Positions 62,601 to 64,000 of a stretch of DNA of 64,000 bases are shown piece by piece (position 1 is the stretch's first letter; each line of letters starts with the position of its first letter). Source of the stretch: Imbricaverruca yamaguchii (lineage: Eukaryota > Arthropoda > Thecostraca > Neoverrucidae); contig JAOTOL010001521.1 in assembly GCA_034440575.1 (NCBI GenBank), forward strand, positions 224,001 through 288,000, written 5' to 3'. Made by a program: the position numbers and the translations under genes. The notes beneath the pieces are model-generated. The model worked only from the letters and a program-made list of their open reading frames with translations, was not told the origin of the DNA and ran no database searches.

Positions 62601-64000
62601 TGCCCTAATAAAAAAATGCTTACTTTAGCCAGAACCCTGTTTTTGAACTGCAATATGGCAAATACGCAAAATTGATATGTAGTCGAAACGAAAAAAATGA
62701 AAAATTCAACTTATACGTTTTGTTGCAGCCGTAAAGATAAGCAAACGCTGAAAGTTTCATTAAAATGTCTGTATCCGTTAAAGCGCGACGGCTGGTTGAA
62801 CTTTTTTGGAGGTAACCTCACTTGACCTTGACTAACTCGTTGACCCTAGATGACCTCATCTAAAAATTTTGAATCAGCACGTCAAATTGATGTGGGAAAA
62901 GGTATGCCAAATGTTGGCGCGCTGCCGCGCGCCGTTCGTCCGATATTCACGAAGAACCTGAGGGGGGCGGAGGAACACCCCCCGAGACGGGACGGGTTAA
63001 AGAAAACTATTGGCCCAGACGTGTGAGACCTATAAAAGACATGAGCTAATGCTGCGCTCGACCGACCCGCACAATGTGGGAGATGGCAACGCCCGCCTAA
63101 TGGACACTTGTGTGCCCTAGTATCGATATCACCTCAGCAAAAATAGGCAAAAATGCAGGCATCAAACCGCTGGTGCTGAATTTCGAGTTTTTATCCTAAT
63201 CTGAAGGGATCTAATGAACAAGCAAAGCACCTTGCGTGGTCGTCTGACTATGTCTCCCATGCGAGAAGAAAATGTCAATTTTGTATGTAGAGTTGTGACG
63301 AAATCATAATTTTCCTAGTGATTATAATTTCGCATGACCTACATTTTGCGTTACTAAGACAGGTGCTTGACACTGGGTTGGGCCACTAATTAGCAGACAG
63401 CATGCCGACACACCTTGTCAGCTATGCTGTCCTGGTTCAGAAGCATAACAATCCAGCCGACTGTATAGCACGACGTCGCACAGCTTGTGTTGATCTGGCG
63501 AGCACTGCATTGGACTACAGGTTAACTGACTATAACGCTGTCAGACAGCAAATCCGGGTTCCACGCTCACCTTGGGAAGTGCCTACCCGTCCATGTAAAC
63601 TCGGCTGGCCTTCAAACGTTATCGTAAACATTCGCTATCGAGATGTTCCAAAGCGCAGGATTGTCCAGTGGCTGAAATCGAGTTGCTATTCATGCTGATC
63701 AACATCGAGGAAAGTACCATGAAACTGAACATGACAGCTACGATATTCGCGTAATGCAACTAATGGAACCAGGAACTGGTTCTATGCGACACCGAATGTG
63801 AATCCTCGTGGAATTCCAGTTGCATGTATACTCAACGACGAGTACGATGGGCCGCTGATAGCTAAACCTAAACAGACCATACTTCGAGTTAGGAATGGTT
63901 TATTACCATCTGGCTGAAAGGCCTAACATTTCACCACGTTTCGCTGTCCAACTGACCACATTCCTGACACAGCTGGCACATACTAGTTTCCAGATATCTC
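59691..64000. other. Upstream part of the choline kinase gene or its 5' flank
   Basis: The missing N-terminal exon may be here but was not recognised. A tRNA-like segment on the minus strand at about 60205-60290 (CCGGGTTCGAACCCCG) may be a worn SINE. TCTC/CACA simple repeats lie at 61800-61860. The only well-defined element is at 62159-62996. Confidence 0.5.
62159..62996. mobile_element. piggyBac-like non-autonomous element 2 with TTAA ends
   Basis: TTAA at 62155-62158 and 62997-63000. Ends TCCGTGCCGTC and inverted CCCGTCCCGTC match at 9 of 11; subterminal CCCCGTCTCGGGAGG and GTCTCGGGGGG are also inverted. 838 bp with no recognised transposase. The interior ends with TTGACCTTGACTAACTCG-like sequence, recalling element 1. 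Confidence 0.78.

Overview
The window is nuclear DNA from a metazoan. Genes are split by introns, splice sites are canonical GT-AG, coding exons are GC-rich, and tRNA-derived SINEs, a 5'-truncated LINE and many minisatellites are present. An arthropod, perhaps a crustacean, is my best guess from general character only; nothing here fixes the taxon. No search was run; gene identities rest on recognised motifs and on exon phases that join.

Layout. (1) 1402-5838, plus strand: the last three coding exons of a nucleosome assembly protein 1 (NAP1) gene. (2) 7977-22783, minus strand: a complete kinesin-II motor subunit (KIF3A type), 11 coding exons, 683 codons, all phases compatible. (3) 22784-29357: intergenic, AT-rich, CpG-poor, holding a 1.04 kb foldback element. 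(4) 29358-38005, plus strand: a two-SH3 adaptor gene with PPxY motifs and a huge low-complexity exon. (5) 38006-42595: repeats between two convergent genes. (6) 42596-59690, minus strand: seven exons of a choline/ethanolamine kinase whose N-terminal exon was not found. Its largest intron holds a SWIM zinc-finger exon, a truncated THAP-domain ORF and a piggyBac-like element. (7) 59691-64000: no recognised exon, but a second piggyBac-like element with TTAA ends. The host genes show no functional link to one another; they look like ordinary neighbours.

The most unusual content is repetitive. At least eight insertions of about 50-64 bp, most with visible target-site duplications, start at nearly the same place (GGGCGCT...) and end in AATAACCAACC-like tails. 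The same tail ends three tRNA-headed SINE families and a 1.13 kb truncated LINE with a 14 bp target duplication. This suggests one LINE machinery that also makes hairpin-limited micro-insertions. A second theme is minisatellites that begin at or beside exon borders; one is a ladder of four 5' splice sites spaced exactly 18 bp apart.
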